The translations under genes were made by a program, and so were the position numbers. 64,000 bases of DNA from Mycolicibacterium cosmeticum. GTDB taxonomy: Bacteria; Actinomycetota; Actinomycetes; Mycobacteriales; Mycobacteriaceae. Below are positions 52,511 to 61,249 of the stretch, one piece after another. Location: contig NZ_CCBB010000001.1 in the NCBI RefSeq assembly GCF_000613185.1, positions 868,001 to 932,000 on the forward strand, written 5' to 3'. A model generated the notes under the pieces. That model had not been told where the DNA came from, ran no database searches, and saw only the letters and a list, made by a program, of their open reading frames with translations. Each line of letters opens with the position of its first letter. Position 1 is the first letter of the stretch.

Positions 52511-53368
52511 CTAGCCGCTCAAGTTGAAATTGCCGTTGGAACCGTAGATGGCCAGGGAGACAAGCAATGTCACCGAAACGATCACGATCAGCGAGGTGCG
52601 GACGGCGTTGCCGACGGCGATACCGACGCCGGACGGTCCGCCGGTGGCGAAGTAGCCGAAATAGGTATGTATCAGCAGGATGGTGATCGCCATCAGGATC
52701 GCCTGCAGGAACGACCAGAGCAGATCGATCGGGTTGAGGAAGGTGTAGAAGTAGTGGTCGTACAGCCCGCTGGACTGGCCGAGCAGCACCGTCGTGGTGA
52801 ATTGGGAGGCCAGGAACGACAGGATCACCGCGATGGCGTACAGCGGCGTGATGGCGATCATCCCCGCCACGATGCGGGTGGACACCAGGTACTCGACCGG
52901 CCGAATGGCCATGGACTCCAGCGCGTCGATCTCCTCGTTGATCCGCATGGCACCGAGCTGGGCGGTGACGCCCGCGCCGAACGTGGCGGCCAGGCCGATG
53001 CCGGCGACAACCGGGGCGGCGATGCGCACGTTGATGAAGGCGGCCAGGAAGCCGGTGAGCGCCTCGATACCGATATTGCCGAGGGAGCTGTATCCCTGGA
53101 TGGCCAGCGTCCCGCCGGTGGCCAGCGTCAGGAACCCGACGATGACCACGGTGCCGCCGATCATGGCCAATGTTCCCGCGCCCATGGAGATCTCGGCGAT
53201 CAGCCGGATGACCTCCCGCCGGTAGTGCATCGCCGCATGTGGTGTCCCGGCGATCGCCCTGCCGTAGAACAGGGTGTGGTCCCCGATCCGCGACATCAGC
53301 GCCACCGGTTTGCGTCCCTGCGCCACCAACCGTGGATAGGTGGACCGCAGTACCGTCATGGTTCCCAT
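52511..53368 (-). CDS. yrbEB: YrbE/MlaE-type permease, YrbEB position
   Basis: 285 aa. MlaE-family fold with five to six hydrophobic segments and the signature AATFGAGVTAQLGAMRINEEIDALESMAIRPVEYLVSTRIVAG, the cytoplasmic coupling region that contacts an MlaF/Mkl-type ATPase. No ATPase gene is in the window; in mycobacteria a shared MceG is encoded elsewhere. ATG 53368 overlaps the yrbEA stop by one base; ATG 53359 is an alternative. Confidence 0.94.
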   Translation of the reverse strand: MGTMTVLRSTYPRLVAQGRKPVALMSRIGDHTLFYGRAIAGTPHAAMHYRREVIRLIAEISMGAGTLAMIGGTVVIVGFLTLATGGTLAIQGYSSLGNIGIEALTGFLAAFINVRIAAPVVAGIGLAATFGAGVTAQLGAMRINEEIDALESMAIRPVEYLVSTRIVAGMIAITPLYAIAVILSFLASQFTTTVLLGQSSGLYDHYFYTFLNPIDLLWSFLQAILMAITILLIHTYFGYFATGGPSGVGIAVGNAVRTSLIVIVSVTLLVSLAIYGSNGNFNLSG

Positions 53369-54165
53369 CAGTGCGCCGTCATCCGGATACCGATGGCGGT
53401 CACCACGACGTTGATCACGAAGAGGGCCATGAACGCGTACACCACCGTCTCGTTGACCGCATTGCCGACGGCCTTCGCGCCGCCCCCGCTGATCGTCAGG
53501 CCGCGGTAGCACGCCACCAGGCCGGCGATCAGCCCGAACAATGCGGCTTTCACGCAGGAGATGATGACCTCGGGTACACCGGTCAGCAGGGTGATGCCCG
53601 CGGCGAAGGCGCCGGGGTTCACATCCTGGATGAACACCGAAAACGTGTAGCCGCCGATAATTCCGATGATCACCACCAGACTGTTGAGCAGCAGGGCCAC
53701 CAGTCCCGAGGCGAGGATGCGCGGAGTCACCAGGCGTTGCACCGGGTTGATGCCCAGCACCTCCATGGCGTCGATCTCCTCACGGATGGTGCGTGAACCC
53801 AGATCGGCGCACATTGCGGTCGCGCCCGCGCCCGCGACGATCAGCACCGTGACCATCGGGCCGATCTGCGTCACCGCCCCGAACGCGGCGCCGGCCCCGG
53901 ACAGGTCGGCCGCCCCGAGTTCGCGCAGCAGGATGTTGAGGGTGAAGCTCACCAGGACGGTGAACGGGATCGCCACCAGCAGCGTGGGAGCCATCGATAC
54001 CCGGGAGATGAACCAGCACTGCTCGAGAAACTCCCGAACGAAGAACGGTCGCTGGAACGCGTAACGGAACGCGTCGGCGCCCATCAGGAACAACCCGCCG
54101 ATGGCTTGCATCGGGCCGCTCATGCCCTGGATCCGCGCAACCCCCGGGGACCACTTGTCTGCCAT
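53368..54165 (-). CDS. yrbEA: YrbE/MlaE-type permease, YrbEA position
   Basis: 265 aa. Same fold as its neighbour with the signature GAGATAMCADLGSRTIREEIDAMEVLGINPVQRLVTPRILA. Together the two permeases form the inner-membrane channel below the Mce tube. Its ATG follows the stop of the thiolase-like gene with no spacer, so the lipid-catabolic genes 54166-57823 and the importer are probably one transcript. Confidence 0.94.
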   Translation of the reverse strand: MADKWSPGVARIQGMSGPMQAIGGLFLMGADAFRYAFQRPFFVREFLEQCWFISRVSMAPTLLVAIPFTVLVSFTLNILLRELGAADLSGAGAAFGAVTQIGPMVTVLIVAGAGATAMCADLGSRTIREEIDAMEVLGINPVQRLVTPRILASGLVALLLNSLVVIIGIIGGYTFSVFIQDVNPGAFAAGITLLTGVPEVIISCVKAALFGLIAGLVACYRGLTISGGGAKAVGNAVNETVVYAFMALFVINVVVTAIGIRMTAH

Positions 54166-55323
54166 CTACGCCGGTCCTTCCAGGAGGGTCACCGCGGCCA
54201 CTGCCGTGGGGCCACCGACATTGTGTGCCAACGCAACCCGGGCCCCGTCCACTTGATTGACGGCCTCCCCCCGCAATTGCGCGAACAGTTCGACGCACTG
54301 TGCCACACCGGTGGCACCCGGCGGGTGCCCTTTGGCTTTTAATCCCCCACTGGGATTCACCGGCAGTGCCCCGCCGACGGTGGTGGCTTCCGTCTCGACG
54401 AGTTTGTGGGCCTCGAACCGGTCGGCGAAACCGAGGTCTTCGTAGCTGATCAACTCGATCCCGGTGAAGAAATCGTGTACCTCGGCGACATCGATGTCGG
54501 CCGGTGTCATGCCGGCCATCGCGAATGCCTGCTTGGCGGCCCGGACGGTGGCCGGCAGGGTCGTCATGTCCCCCTTGTGCTGGTGCATCACCGAGTCCAA
54601 CCCCAGGCCCACGCCCCGGATCCACACCGGACGGTCGGTGAACCGGTCGACGACCTCTTCGGCGGCGATCACCAGTGCGGCCGCGCCGTCGCTCTGCGGC
54701 GCGCAGTCGTACACATGGAATGGTGTCACCACCGTCGGCGCCGTCAGCGCTTGTTCGAGGGTGATCTCGAAACGTAACCGCGCCTTCGGATTCGGCAAGC
54801 CGTGCCGGTGGTTCTTCACCGCGATCATGGCGAGGTGTTCACGGGTGGCCGGCGATTCGTGCAGATACCGGCGGACGTGCAGGGCAAAGCCGGCCGGGGC
54901 GACCAGGCCCAGTGGGTAGTCCCAGGCCTTGTCCCTGGCCATCGCCTCCCATTCCCACAGCATGTCCTTGCTGGTGGTGTCCCGCAGCTTGTCCGCCCCC
55001 ATCACCAGCGCCACGTCGTATGCGCCCGCGGCGACCGCGTACATCGCGTTGCGAACCGCGTCATTTCCGGTGGCACAAGAGTTTTCGATGCGGGTCACCG
55101 GCAGATCGGGTAGGCCGAGGGTGTCGGCCAGGATGCCGGCCGGGAACCCGTCGGCGGTTCCCATCGAGCCGTACCAGGCGGCCTGCAGGTCGTATTTGTC
55201 CAGACCCTTGTCGATGCTGCGCACGCAGTCGGCGAAGGCCAGCGGCAGCAGGTCCTTGAGACCGAGCGCGAAATGCTCCCCGAAAGGGGTCATCCCGGCG
55301 CCCACGATGGCGACGTTTCTCAT
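54166..55323 (-). CDS. Thiolase-like lipid-transfer protein (Ltp/SCP-X type)
   Basis: 385 aa. Thiolase fold with NSCATGNDAV (Cys83, the usual nucleophile position), EVHDFFTGIE, GGLKAKGHPPGATG (His333) and HNVGGPTAV (His367-Asn368) in the place of the C-terminal Cys motif of ordinary thiolases. This is the Ltp signature: such proteins act as retro-aldolases or thiolases on steroid and branched side chains, usually with a DUF35 partner, which here is the next upstream gene. RBS GGGAGGGAGG. Substrate unknown. Confidence 0.88.
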   Translation of the reverse strand: MRNVAIVGAGMTPFGEHFALGLKDLLPLAFADCVRSIDKGLDKYDLQAAWYGSMGTADGFPAGILADTLGLPDLPVTRIENSCATGNDAVRNAMYAVAAGAYDVALVMGADKLRDTTSKDMLWEWEAMARDKAWDYPLGLVAPAGFALHVRRYLHESPATREHLAMIAVKNHRHGLPNPKARLRFEITLEQALTAPTVVTPFHVYDCAPQSDGAAALVIAAEEVVDRFTDRPVWIRGVGLGLDSVMHQHKGDMTTLPATVRAAKQAFAMAGMTPADIDVAEVHDFFTGIELISYEDLGFADRFEAHKLVETEATTVGGALPVNPSGGLKAKGHPPGATGVAQCVELFAQLRGEAVNQVDGARVALAHNVGGPTAVAAVTLLEGPA

Positions 55324-55408
55324 GACCTCCCTCCCGGGTTGCGGTGGATCGTACCGAGCTGATTACGGTATGGTTCGCCGTTTTTGCGGATCGGGCCCCG
55401 GTGGGCGC

Positions 55409-56584
55409 TCATGCGGCTGCCTCGTCCGGCACGAAGGCGTACCCGTAATCGGGCACCCCGGAGCGCACCGCCACCCGGCGCAGCGCCATCCGGCCCCGGT
55501 CGCCGATATCGACGGTGCCGGGTTCGACACCGGTGACCTTGACCAGCGCCCGCACCCCGACCCCGTCCAGTTCGACGATGACCAGTGAGTACGGGGTTCG
55601 CAGGCCGGGAACCGGCACATGCACGGTCACCTCGGTGTACACGGTGCCGGTGCGCGGCAACGGCACCAGTTCGTAGTCCATCGCCAGTGATCCGTCCCGG
55701 CCCACACGGAAGCGGGGCGGGAAGTCCAGTTCGTCGCCACCCGCGAATGTCCCTGCTTCCCAACGGACCTTGGCCTCGAAGGCGCGCTCGTAGGCGGCCA
55801 GCGAGATCGGGATGTCTGCGCCGGGGACAACCGAACCGACGGGCACCGGCCGGGCGGTGGGTTCGTGACAGCGGGTGACCGCCGTGCCACCGCTGACCGT
55901 GATACCGGACAGAATGGCCTGCTCGACGGCCACCATGGGGCCGGTCCTGCCGCTCTCGACCATCCGCGCCAGGGCGAAGATGCTCGCACTGGCGCCCGTG
56001 GTCGGCAGCCGGGGCGGGTCGGGCAGGCACAGTTCCCGTGCCCGATCGTGATCGACGCCGGCGACCGCGGCCGGCGTGTCCAGCCAGGCCGCTTCCAGGG
56101 AGGCGATCAGACCGCGCTCGTGCAGCAGCCGCGGGTCGCCGTAATCCTGCACTCCGCCGGCTTCCGTGCGGGTGCGCACCGGCAGGCTGCGGGCCACCCG
56201 GGCGGCGGTGCGCACCTGCAGGCCCTGCTCGGCGGTCACCAGTGCGGCCGCCCCGGCGGGGTCCAGGTCGACGCCGATGATCAGCGTCCTGGGCCGGGCC
56301 GAGCTCACCGCGTCGGCCGTCGCCGGGGCGCCCCCGAGCCGCTCGTCGACCTCCAACTCGGGGTCCAGCCCCAGGCCGGCCAGCAGTACCGCGGCGTTAC
56401 TGCTTTCCAGCAGCGGGAAGTCGCGGCTCACCACCACCACACGCTCGACCGCACCGCCGGATTCCAGTGCGGCACGGCCGGCTTCGACGGCGAGGGTGAT
56501 GGCATCCTCGTCGTCGCCGGGCACCCGGTGCTGGGGGCTGCCCCAGCACGGCAGGTAGCTGCCGATGGAAGCGACGTAGGGCAT
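55409..56584 (-). CDS. HMG-CoA-synthase-like domain fused to a DUF35 OB-fold
   Basis: 391 aa. The N-terminal ~230 residues look like a degenerate ketosynthase/HMG-CoA-synthase fold (YVASIGSYLPCWGSPQHRVPGDDEDAITLAVEAGRAALESG ... TLIIGVDLDPAGAAALV ... TTGASASIFALARMVESG). The C-terminal ~130 match the DUF35 OB-fold (PISLAAYERAFEAKVRWEAGTFAGGDELDFPPRF ... VYTEVTVHVPVPGLRTPYSLVIVELDGVGVRALVKVTG). The Cys4 zinc ribbon usual in DUF35 proteins is absent. It should pair with the Ltp protein downstream, 85 bp away. Confidence 0.78.
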   Translation of the reverse strand: MPYVASIGSYLPCWGSPQHRVPGDDEDAITLAVEAGRAALESGGAVERVVVVSRDFPLLESSNAAVLLAGLGLDPELEVDERLGGAPATADAVSSARPRTLIIGVDLDPAGAAALVTAEQGLQVRTAARVARSLPVRTRTEAGGVQDYGDPRLLHERGLIASLEAAWLDTPAAVAGVDHDRARELCLPDPPRLPTTGASASIFALARMVESGRTGPMVAVEQAILSGITVSGGTAVTRCHEPTARPVPVGSVVPGADIPISLAAYERAFEAKVRWEAGTFAGGDELDFPPRFRVGRDGSLAMDYELVPLPRTGTVYTEVTVHVPVPGLRTPYSLVIVELDGVGVRALVKVTGVEPGTVDIGDRGRMALRRVAVRSGVPDYGYAFVPDEAAA

Positions 56585-56614
56585 GGGCTGTGTCGGAACC
56601 TCTCTGGTGAACGA

Positions 56615-57823
56615 TCAGGTGACCGCGCCGGCGGTTTTCAGTTCGATGATGCGATCCCAATCCAGCCCGAGCTCCAACAGGATCTCCTCGGTCTGCTCGG
56701 CGAATCCCGGGGCTCCCGCGGTGTGCGGTGCGCCGACGTCGAACTGCACCGGATTGGCCACCAACTCCAGATCGCCCGCGGTGACGATGTATTCGTTCGC
56801 CCGGATCTGGGCGTCGGCGGCGGCCTGCAGGGTGTCCTGCACCGGCGCCCACGGCCCGGCCAGGGTGGCGAACCGCTTGCTCCACTCCGGCAGCGTCCTG
56901 CCGGCCATCACCTTGCGCAGGATCTCGACGGCCTCCGCGGTGTGCTCGGCGATCGACTCGGCCGTGGCGAACCTCGGGTCATCCGCCAACTCCGGCAGGT
57001 CCAGGTGTCGGCAGACATCGGCCCAGAATTTGGTGGGTTGCATCATGACGAACGAGATATAGCGATCGTCGGCCGTGGCATAGACCCCGACGAGCGGATT
57101 GATCGGTGACCCGTGCACCCCCGGCGCCGGTGCGACCAGCCGCTGATTGAGGTGCGAGGTGAGCGCGACGGTGTGGCCCATCGCCCACAGCCCGCTGCCG
57201 AGCAGCGATACGTCGACCACCGATGGCTCGCCGGTACGTTCACGTTTGAGCAACGCCGCGGCGATGCCGCCCGCCAGGTTGGTGCCGGAGATGGTGTCGC
57301 CGTAGGCCGGCCCGGGCGGGCCGATCATGCCTTCGATACCGGGCGGGGTGATGGTGGCCGCGGTGCCCGCGCGGCACCAGAAGGCGGTCATGTCGTAGCC
57401 GCCCCGCTCAGACTCCTCGCCGCGAGGTCCGAGCGCACTGCCGCGCGCATAGACGACGGTCGGGTTCACCGCACGGATGTCGTCGACGTCGATACCGAAC
57501 TTCCTGCGGTGTCCTGGCAGGAAGCTGGTGAGGAACACATCGGCACGCCGCGCCAGTTCAAGCAGGATCTCTCTGCCCTCGGGGACCGACATATCCAGGC
57601 CCACACTGCGTTTGCCGCGATTGGCGTGTTCGATGTTGGGGTTGGGGTCGCCCTCGACGCGCAGCGGCCCGGTCTGGCGCAGCCCGCGCTGCGGGTCACC
57701 GGTGACGGCGTGCTCCACCTTGATGACATCGGCGCCCCATTCCGCGAGCACCGCGCCGGCCGACGGGACGAACCCGTACATGGCCACCTCGAGCACCCGG
57801 ATCCCGTCCAGCGGCTTGGTCAT
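56615..57823 (-). CDS. CaiB/BaiF-type (class III) CoA-transferase
   Basis: 402 aa. Signature N-terminus LDGIRVLEVAMYGFVPSAGAVLAEWGADVIKVEHAVTGDPQRG, then NRGKRSVGLDMSVPEGREILLELARRADVFLTSFLPG, and RGGYDMTAFWCRAG with the conserved Asp; the late part ADDPRFATAESIAEHTAEAVEILRKVM is also typical. It moves CoA between acids without ATP. ATG 57823 follows GAGGCGG. Lies upstream of the DUF35/Ltp pair on the same strand. Confidence 0.9.
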   Translation of the reverse strand: MTKPLDGIRVLEVAMYGFVPSAGAVLAEWGADVIKVEHAVTGDPQRGLRQTGPLRVEGDPNPNIEHANRGKRSVGLDMSVPEGREILLELARRADVFLTSFLPGHRRKFGIDVDDIRAVNPTVVYARGSALGPRGEESERGGYDMTAFWCRAGTAATITPPGIEGMIGPPGPAYGDTISGTNLAGGIAAALLKRERTGEPSVVDVSLLGSGLWAMGHTVALTSHLNQRLVAPAPGVHGSPINPLVGVYATADDRYISFVMMQPTKFWADVCRHLDLPELADDPRFATAESIAEHTAEAVEILRKVMAGRTLPEWSKRFATLAGPWAPVQDTLQAAADAQIRANEYIVTAGDLELVANPVQFDVGAPHTAGAPGFAEQTEEILLELGLDWDRIIELKTAGAVT

Positions 57824-57887
57824 TCGATCACCGCCTCGCAAGCTCGGTTCCCGAATGACCAACCATGATTCGCTCGGCAAGCCTCGC

Positions 57888-59378
57888 TCATTCGACCGGC
57901 CCTACCGGCACCGCGAAGGTCTTGGCCTCCAGGAACTCCTCCAGCCCGGCCGCACCCATCTCGCGGCCGATACCGGACTGCTTGAACCCCCCGAAGGGGC
58001 TGTCCGGACTGAAGTAGTTGCCGCCGTTGATGGAGAAGGTGCCGGTGCGGATCCGGCGGGCCACCGCCAGCGCCCGGTCCTGACTGCCGAACACGGCGCC
58101 GGACAGTCCGTAGATGGAATTGTTGGCGATCGCCACCGCGTGGTCGTCGTCGTCATAGGCGATGACCACCAGGACGGGACCGAAGACCTCTTCCTGGGCG
58201 ATCTCACTGTCGGGATCGACGTCGGTCAGCAGGGTCGGGGTGTAGAAGAACCCCGGCCCCTTCTTCTCCCCACCGGTGACGAGGGTGGCACCGGCAGCCA
58301 CGGCGCGCCGCACCATGGCGTCGACCTTGTCGCGCTGCTTCTCACTGATCAACGGCCCCATATAGGTGGTGGGGTCGGTGGGGTCGCCGAAGCGGACGTG
58401 TCCGAAGTTGGTCTTGACCAACTCGACGATCTCGTCGTGGTGGCGGCGGGGCACCAGCAGCCGCGAGGTCAGCGCGCAGCCCTGGCCGGCATGAGTGACC
58501 ATGCTGAACGCGGCGAACACCGCGGCCATGCCGAAATCCGCGTCATCGAGCACGATGGCCGCCGACTTGCCGCCGAGTTCCAGGAACACCTTCTTCAAGG
58601 TCGCGCTGGCGGCCGACATGATGGCCCGGCCGGTCGGCGTCGAGCCGGTGAAGGTGACCATGTCGACGTCCGGGCTGGTGGTCAGCACCGCGCCGACCTG
58701 CGGGTCGGCACCGCTGATGACGTTGACGACGCCGGCTGGGATATCGGTGTGCTCGGCGATCAGCTCGGCCAGCGCCAGGGTGATCAGCGGTGTATCGGGT
58801 GCCGCCTTGAGCACCACCGTGCAACCCGCGGCCAGTGCGGGGGCGAGCTTGGCCAGGGCCAGTTGATTCGGATAGTTGTACGCGATGATGGCGGCGACGA
58901 CGCCGGCCGCTTCCTTCTCCACCCACCGGTGGTGCAGCGCGCCGCGACTCTCGACATTGCCCAGGTCCTCGGTGAGCGGATAGTCGCGCAGCAGGTCGGT
59001 GTAGTACTTGACGATCGCGATCGGCTGGTCCAGCTGCGCGCCCTGGTTCAGCGCCGCGGTGGCTCCCACCTCGGCGGTGGTCAGTGCGGCCAGCTCGTCG
59101 CGGTGATCGAGGAGAGCCTGGTGGAACTGCTCAAGGCAGCGGATCCGCAGCGCGACATCGGTGGCCCACCCCGAGGTGTCGAAAGCCCTGCGGGCGGCCG
59201 CCACCGCGGCCTCGGCATCCGCGATCGACGCGTCGGGGGCGTACCCCAGCACCTCACCGGTGGCGGGGTTGAGGGTCGCGAAGGTGTGCGCGGCGTCGAC
59301 CAGTTGCCCGTCGATCAGCATCCTCCGGTCGGCGTTCGCCGATCCCCGCTCAGCGGTGATCGTCGAGGTCTCACTCAT
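57888..59378 (-). CDS. NAD(P)-dependent aldehyde dehydrogenase
   Basis: 496 aa. Catalytic Cys301 in AGQGC, general base Glu268 in ELGGKS, Asn168 in IIAYNYP, and the Rossmann nucleotide site FTGSTPTG. Complete and normal length. It would oxidise an aldehyde, perhaps the product of the P450/SDR pair divergently encoded, to an acid for CoA activation. Start ATG 59378. Its promoter region carries two GTGAGAAT-type sites. Confidence 0.93.
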   Translation of the reverse strand: MSETSTITAERGSANADRRMLIDGQLVDAAHTFATLNPATGEVLGYAPDASIADAEAAVAAARRAFDTSGWATDVALRIRCLEQFHQALLDHRDELAALTTAEVGATAALNQGAQLDQPIAIVKYYTDLLRDYPLTEDLGNVESRGALHHRWVEKEAAGVVAAIIAYNYPNQLALAKLAPALAAGCTVVLKAAPDTPLITLALAELIAEHTDIPAGVVNVISGADPQVGAVLTTSPDVDMVTFTGSTPTGRAIMSAASATLKKVFLELGGKSAAIVLDDADFGMAAVFAAFSMVTHAGQGCALTSRLLVPRRHHDEIVELVKTNFGHVRFGDPTDPTTYMGPLISEKQRDKVDAMVRRAVAAGATLVTGGEKKGPGFFYTPTLLTDVDPDSEIAQEEVFGPVLVVIAYDDDDHAVAIANNSIYGLSGAVFGSQDRALAVARRIRTGTFSINGGNYFSPDSPFGGFKQSGIGREMGAAGLEEFLEAKTFAVPVGPVE

Positions 59379-59395
59379 CGTTGCTCCTCACTGTG

Positions 59396-59568
59396 ATGGA
59401 AATTTCATTCTCATCATCGGCGAATCTTACATTCGCGCCATGAGAACGCAAGGACGCGCAGACATCCGCGGTGAGCGGCCCCATCAGGCCCTTCGAGCCA
59501 AAGTTCTGTTCCGCGGATCGGCGTCACGTACCTTGCGGGATCAACTCTGGCGAGAGTACGGTTCTCAT
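59396..59568. promoter_or_regulatory. Divergent promoter region with two GTGAGAAT-N3-ATTCTCAC-type sites
   Basis: Site 1 at 59396-59414, read on the minus strand, is ATGAGAAT-GAA-ATTTCCAT (7 of 8 and 5 of 8 bases against the perfect copy) and lies 18 bp upstream of the aldehyde dehydrogenase. Site 2 at 59550-59568 is GCGAGAGT-ACG-GTTCTCAT (6 of 8 in both halves) and lies about 50 bp upstream of the SDR gene. Both keep the three-base spacer. Confidence 0.5.
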
Positions 59569-59617
59569 ATTCGGAAGGATGATTCTTGAGCCGAAGGCAC
59601 GCGAGGAGGCCCTGTAG

Positions 59618-60319
59618 GTGAAGAACGCTGTCGTCACCGGTGGCGGGTCCGGCATCGGACTGGCCATTGCGGATCGACTCCGCGCCGACGGTTACAACGT
59701 GGCCGTCCTGGATCTCAACCCGTCCGATACGCCCTGTTCATTCGTCGCCGACGTGACCGACCGCGCCGCGGTCGATACCGCGATGGACGCCGTTCGCGCC
59801 CGACTGGGGCCCATCACCATCCTGGTCAACGCGGCCGGGCTGGACAGCTTCAAGAAGTTCACCGACACCTCGTTCGAACACTGGCAGCGCGTCATTGACG
59901 TCAATCTCAACGGGGTGTTCCACTGCATCCAGGCCGTGCTGCCGGACATGATCGAGGCCGGCTGGGGACGCATCGTCAACATCTCGTCGTCGAGCACGCG
60001 CTCCGGCCAGCCCTATATGGCCCCGTACGTGGCGGCCAAGTCGGCGGTCAACGGGCTCACCATGACGCTCTCCCAGGAGTACGGCCCGGCCGGGATCACC
60101 GTCAACGCCGTCCCGCCCGGTTTCATCGACACGCCGATGCTGCGCAAGGCCGAGGATCGCGGCTTCCTCGGCGACACCGAGGAACAGATCGCCAAGACCC
60201 CGGTGCGGCGGATGGGCAAGCCCGAGGACATCGCCGCCGCCTGCGCCTTCTTCGTCTCCGAGGAAGCCAGCTACATCACCGGGCAGATCCTGTCCGTCAA
60301 CGGCGGCCGGACCAACTAG
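59618..60319 (+). CDS. Short-chain dehydrogenase/reductase (FabG-like)
   Basis: 233 aa. Nucleotide motif TGGGSGIG (7-14), NAAG, catalytic Ser (NISSSS, ~123-126) and YVAAK (Tyr137, Lys141). Asp32 in VLDLN after the second strand favours NAD(H). It likely oxidises a secondary alcohol or 3-hydroxyacyl-CoA. Start GTG 59618, after GGAGG. First gene of a four-gene plus-strand operon (SDR, SDR, ferredoxin, P450). Confidence 0.92.
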   Translation: MKNAVVTGGGSGIGLAIADRLRADGYNVAVLDLNPSDTPCSFVADVTDRAAVDTAMDAVRARLGPITILVNAAGLDSFKKFTDTSFEHWQRVIDVNLNGVFHCIQAVLPDMIEAGWGRIVNISSSSTRSGQPYMAPYVAAKSAVNGLTMTLSQEYGPAGITVNAVPPGFIDTPMLRKAEDRGFLGDTEEQIAKTPVRRMGKPEDIAAACAFFVSEEASYITGQILSVNGGRTN

Positions 60320-60333
60320 GAGCAAGGGACACC

Positions 60334-61206
60334 ATGGGAAACGTTGAGGGCCGGGTTGCCGGGAAGGTCGCATTCATCACCGGCGCGGCACGCGGCCAGG
60401 GGCGCAGCCATGCCATCCGGCTCGCCGAAGAGGGCGCCGACATCATCGCGGTGGATCTGTGCCGGAACCTGGACACCGTCGGCTACGCCTTGTCCACCCC
60501 GGAGGACCTGGAGGAGACCGCGCGCTTCGTCGAGAAGACCGGGCGCCGCATCGTCACCGCGCAGGCCGACGTCCGGGAGGCCGGTCAACTCAAGGAGGCG
60601 CTCGACGCCGGGCTGGCCGAGTTCGGCAGGCTCGACATCGTGGTGGCCCAGGCCGGTGTCGCCGCGATGAAGGGCCAGCCCCCGATGCAGGCCTGGACGG
60701 ACGGCATCAACACCAACCTGGTCGGCACCATCAACGCGATCCAGGTTGCCTTGCCGCACTTGACCGAAGGCGCATCGATCATCGCCACCGCATCGGCGGC
60801 AGCGTTGATGGACGCGAGCAACAAGCCGAATCCGGGTGCCGATCCGGGCGGCATGGGTTACATGGTGTCCAAGCGGATGATCGCGGAGTACGTCCACTAC
60901 CTGGCCACCGAGCTGTCCCCCCGCGGCATTCGCGCCAACGTCGTCCACCCCACCAACTGCAACACCAACATGCTGCAGAGCGAGCCGATGTACAGGTCGT
61001 TCCGTCCGGACCTGGAGCACCCGGAGCGCAAGGATGCCGAGCCGGTGTTCTATGTGCAGCAGGCGATGAAGGTCCCGTGGGTGGAGCCGGTGGACATCAG
61101 CAACGCGGTGCTGTGGCTGGCCTCCGACGAGGCCCGGTTCGTCACCGGTATGCAGCTGCGCGTCGACGCCGGTGGCTACCTCAAGTGGTACGACTACCAC
61201 GTGTGA
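60334..61206 (+). CDS. Mycofactocin-type short-chain dehydrogenase
   Basis: 290 aa. The N-terminus GKVAFITGAARGQGRSHAIRLAEEGADIIAVDLC matches the mycofactocin-coupled SDR family (TGAARGQG at 16-23). Catalytic residues Ser154, Tyr176 and Lys180 are in place. The characteristic long insertion after the acidic strand (RNLDTVGYALSTPEDLEETA) and the C-terminal end YLKWYDYHV are also typical. Such enzymes keep NAD tightly bound and hand electrons to mycofactocin. No mycofactocin biosynthesis gene is in the window. Confidence 0.9.
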   Translation: MGNVEGRVAGKVAFITGAARGQGRSHAIRLAEEGADIIAVDLCRNLDTVGYALSTPEDLEETARFVEKTGRRIVTAQADVREAGQLKEALDAGLAEFGRLDIVVAQAGVAAMKGQPPMQAWTDGINTNLVGTINAIQVALPHLTEGASIIATASAAALMDASNKPNPGADPGGMGYMVSKRMIAEYVHYLATELSPRGIRANVVHPTNCNTNMLQSEPMYRSFRPDLEHPERKDAEPVFYVQQAMKVPWVEPVDISNAVLWLASDEARFVTGMQLRVDAGGYLKWYDYHV

Positions 61207-61249
61207 TGCGGGACAACGGATTTCCGGCACTTCCGAAGGAGCTGACGTA

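Noticed and set aside
44611..54165. Naming the operon mce4
   Set aside because: The surrounding genes differ from the hsd4A/fadE26/fadD17 neighbourhood of mce4, and subunit sequences alone do not let me assign a paralogue.
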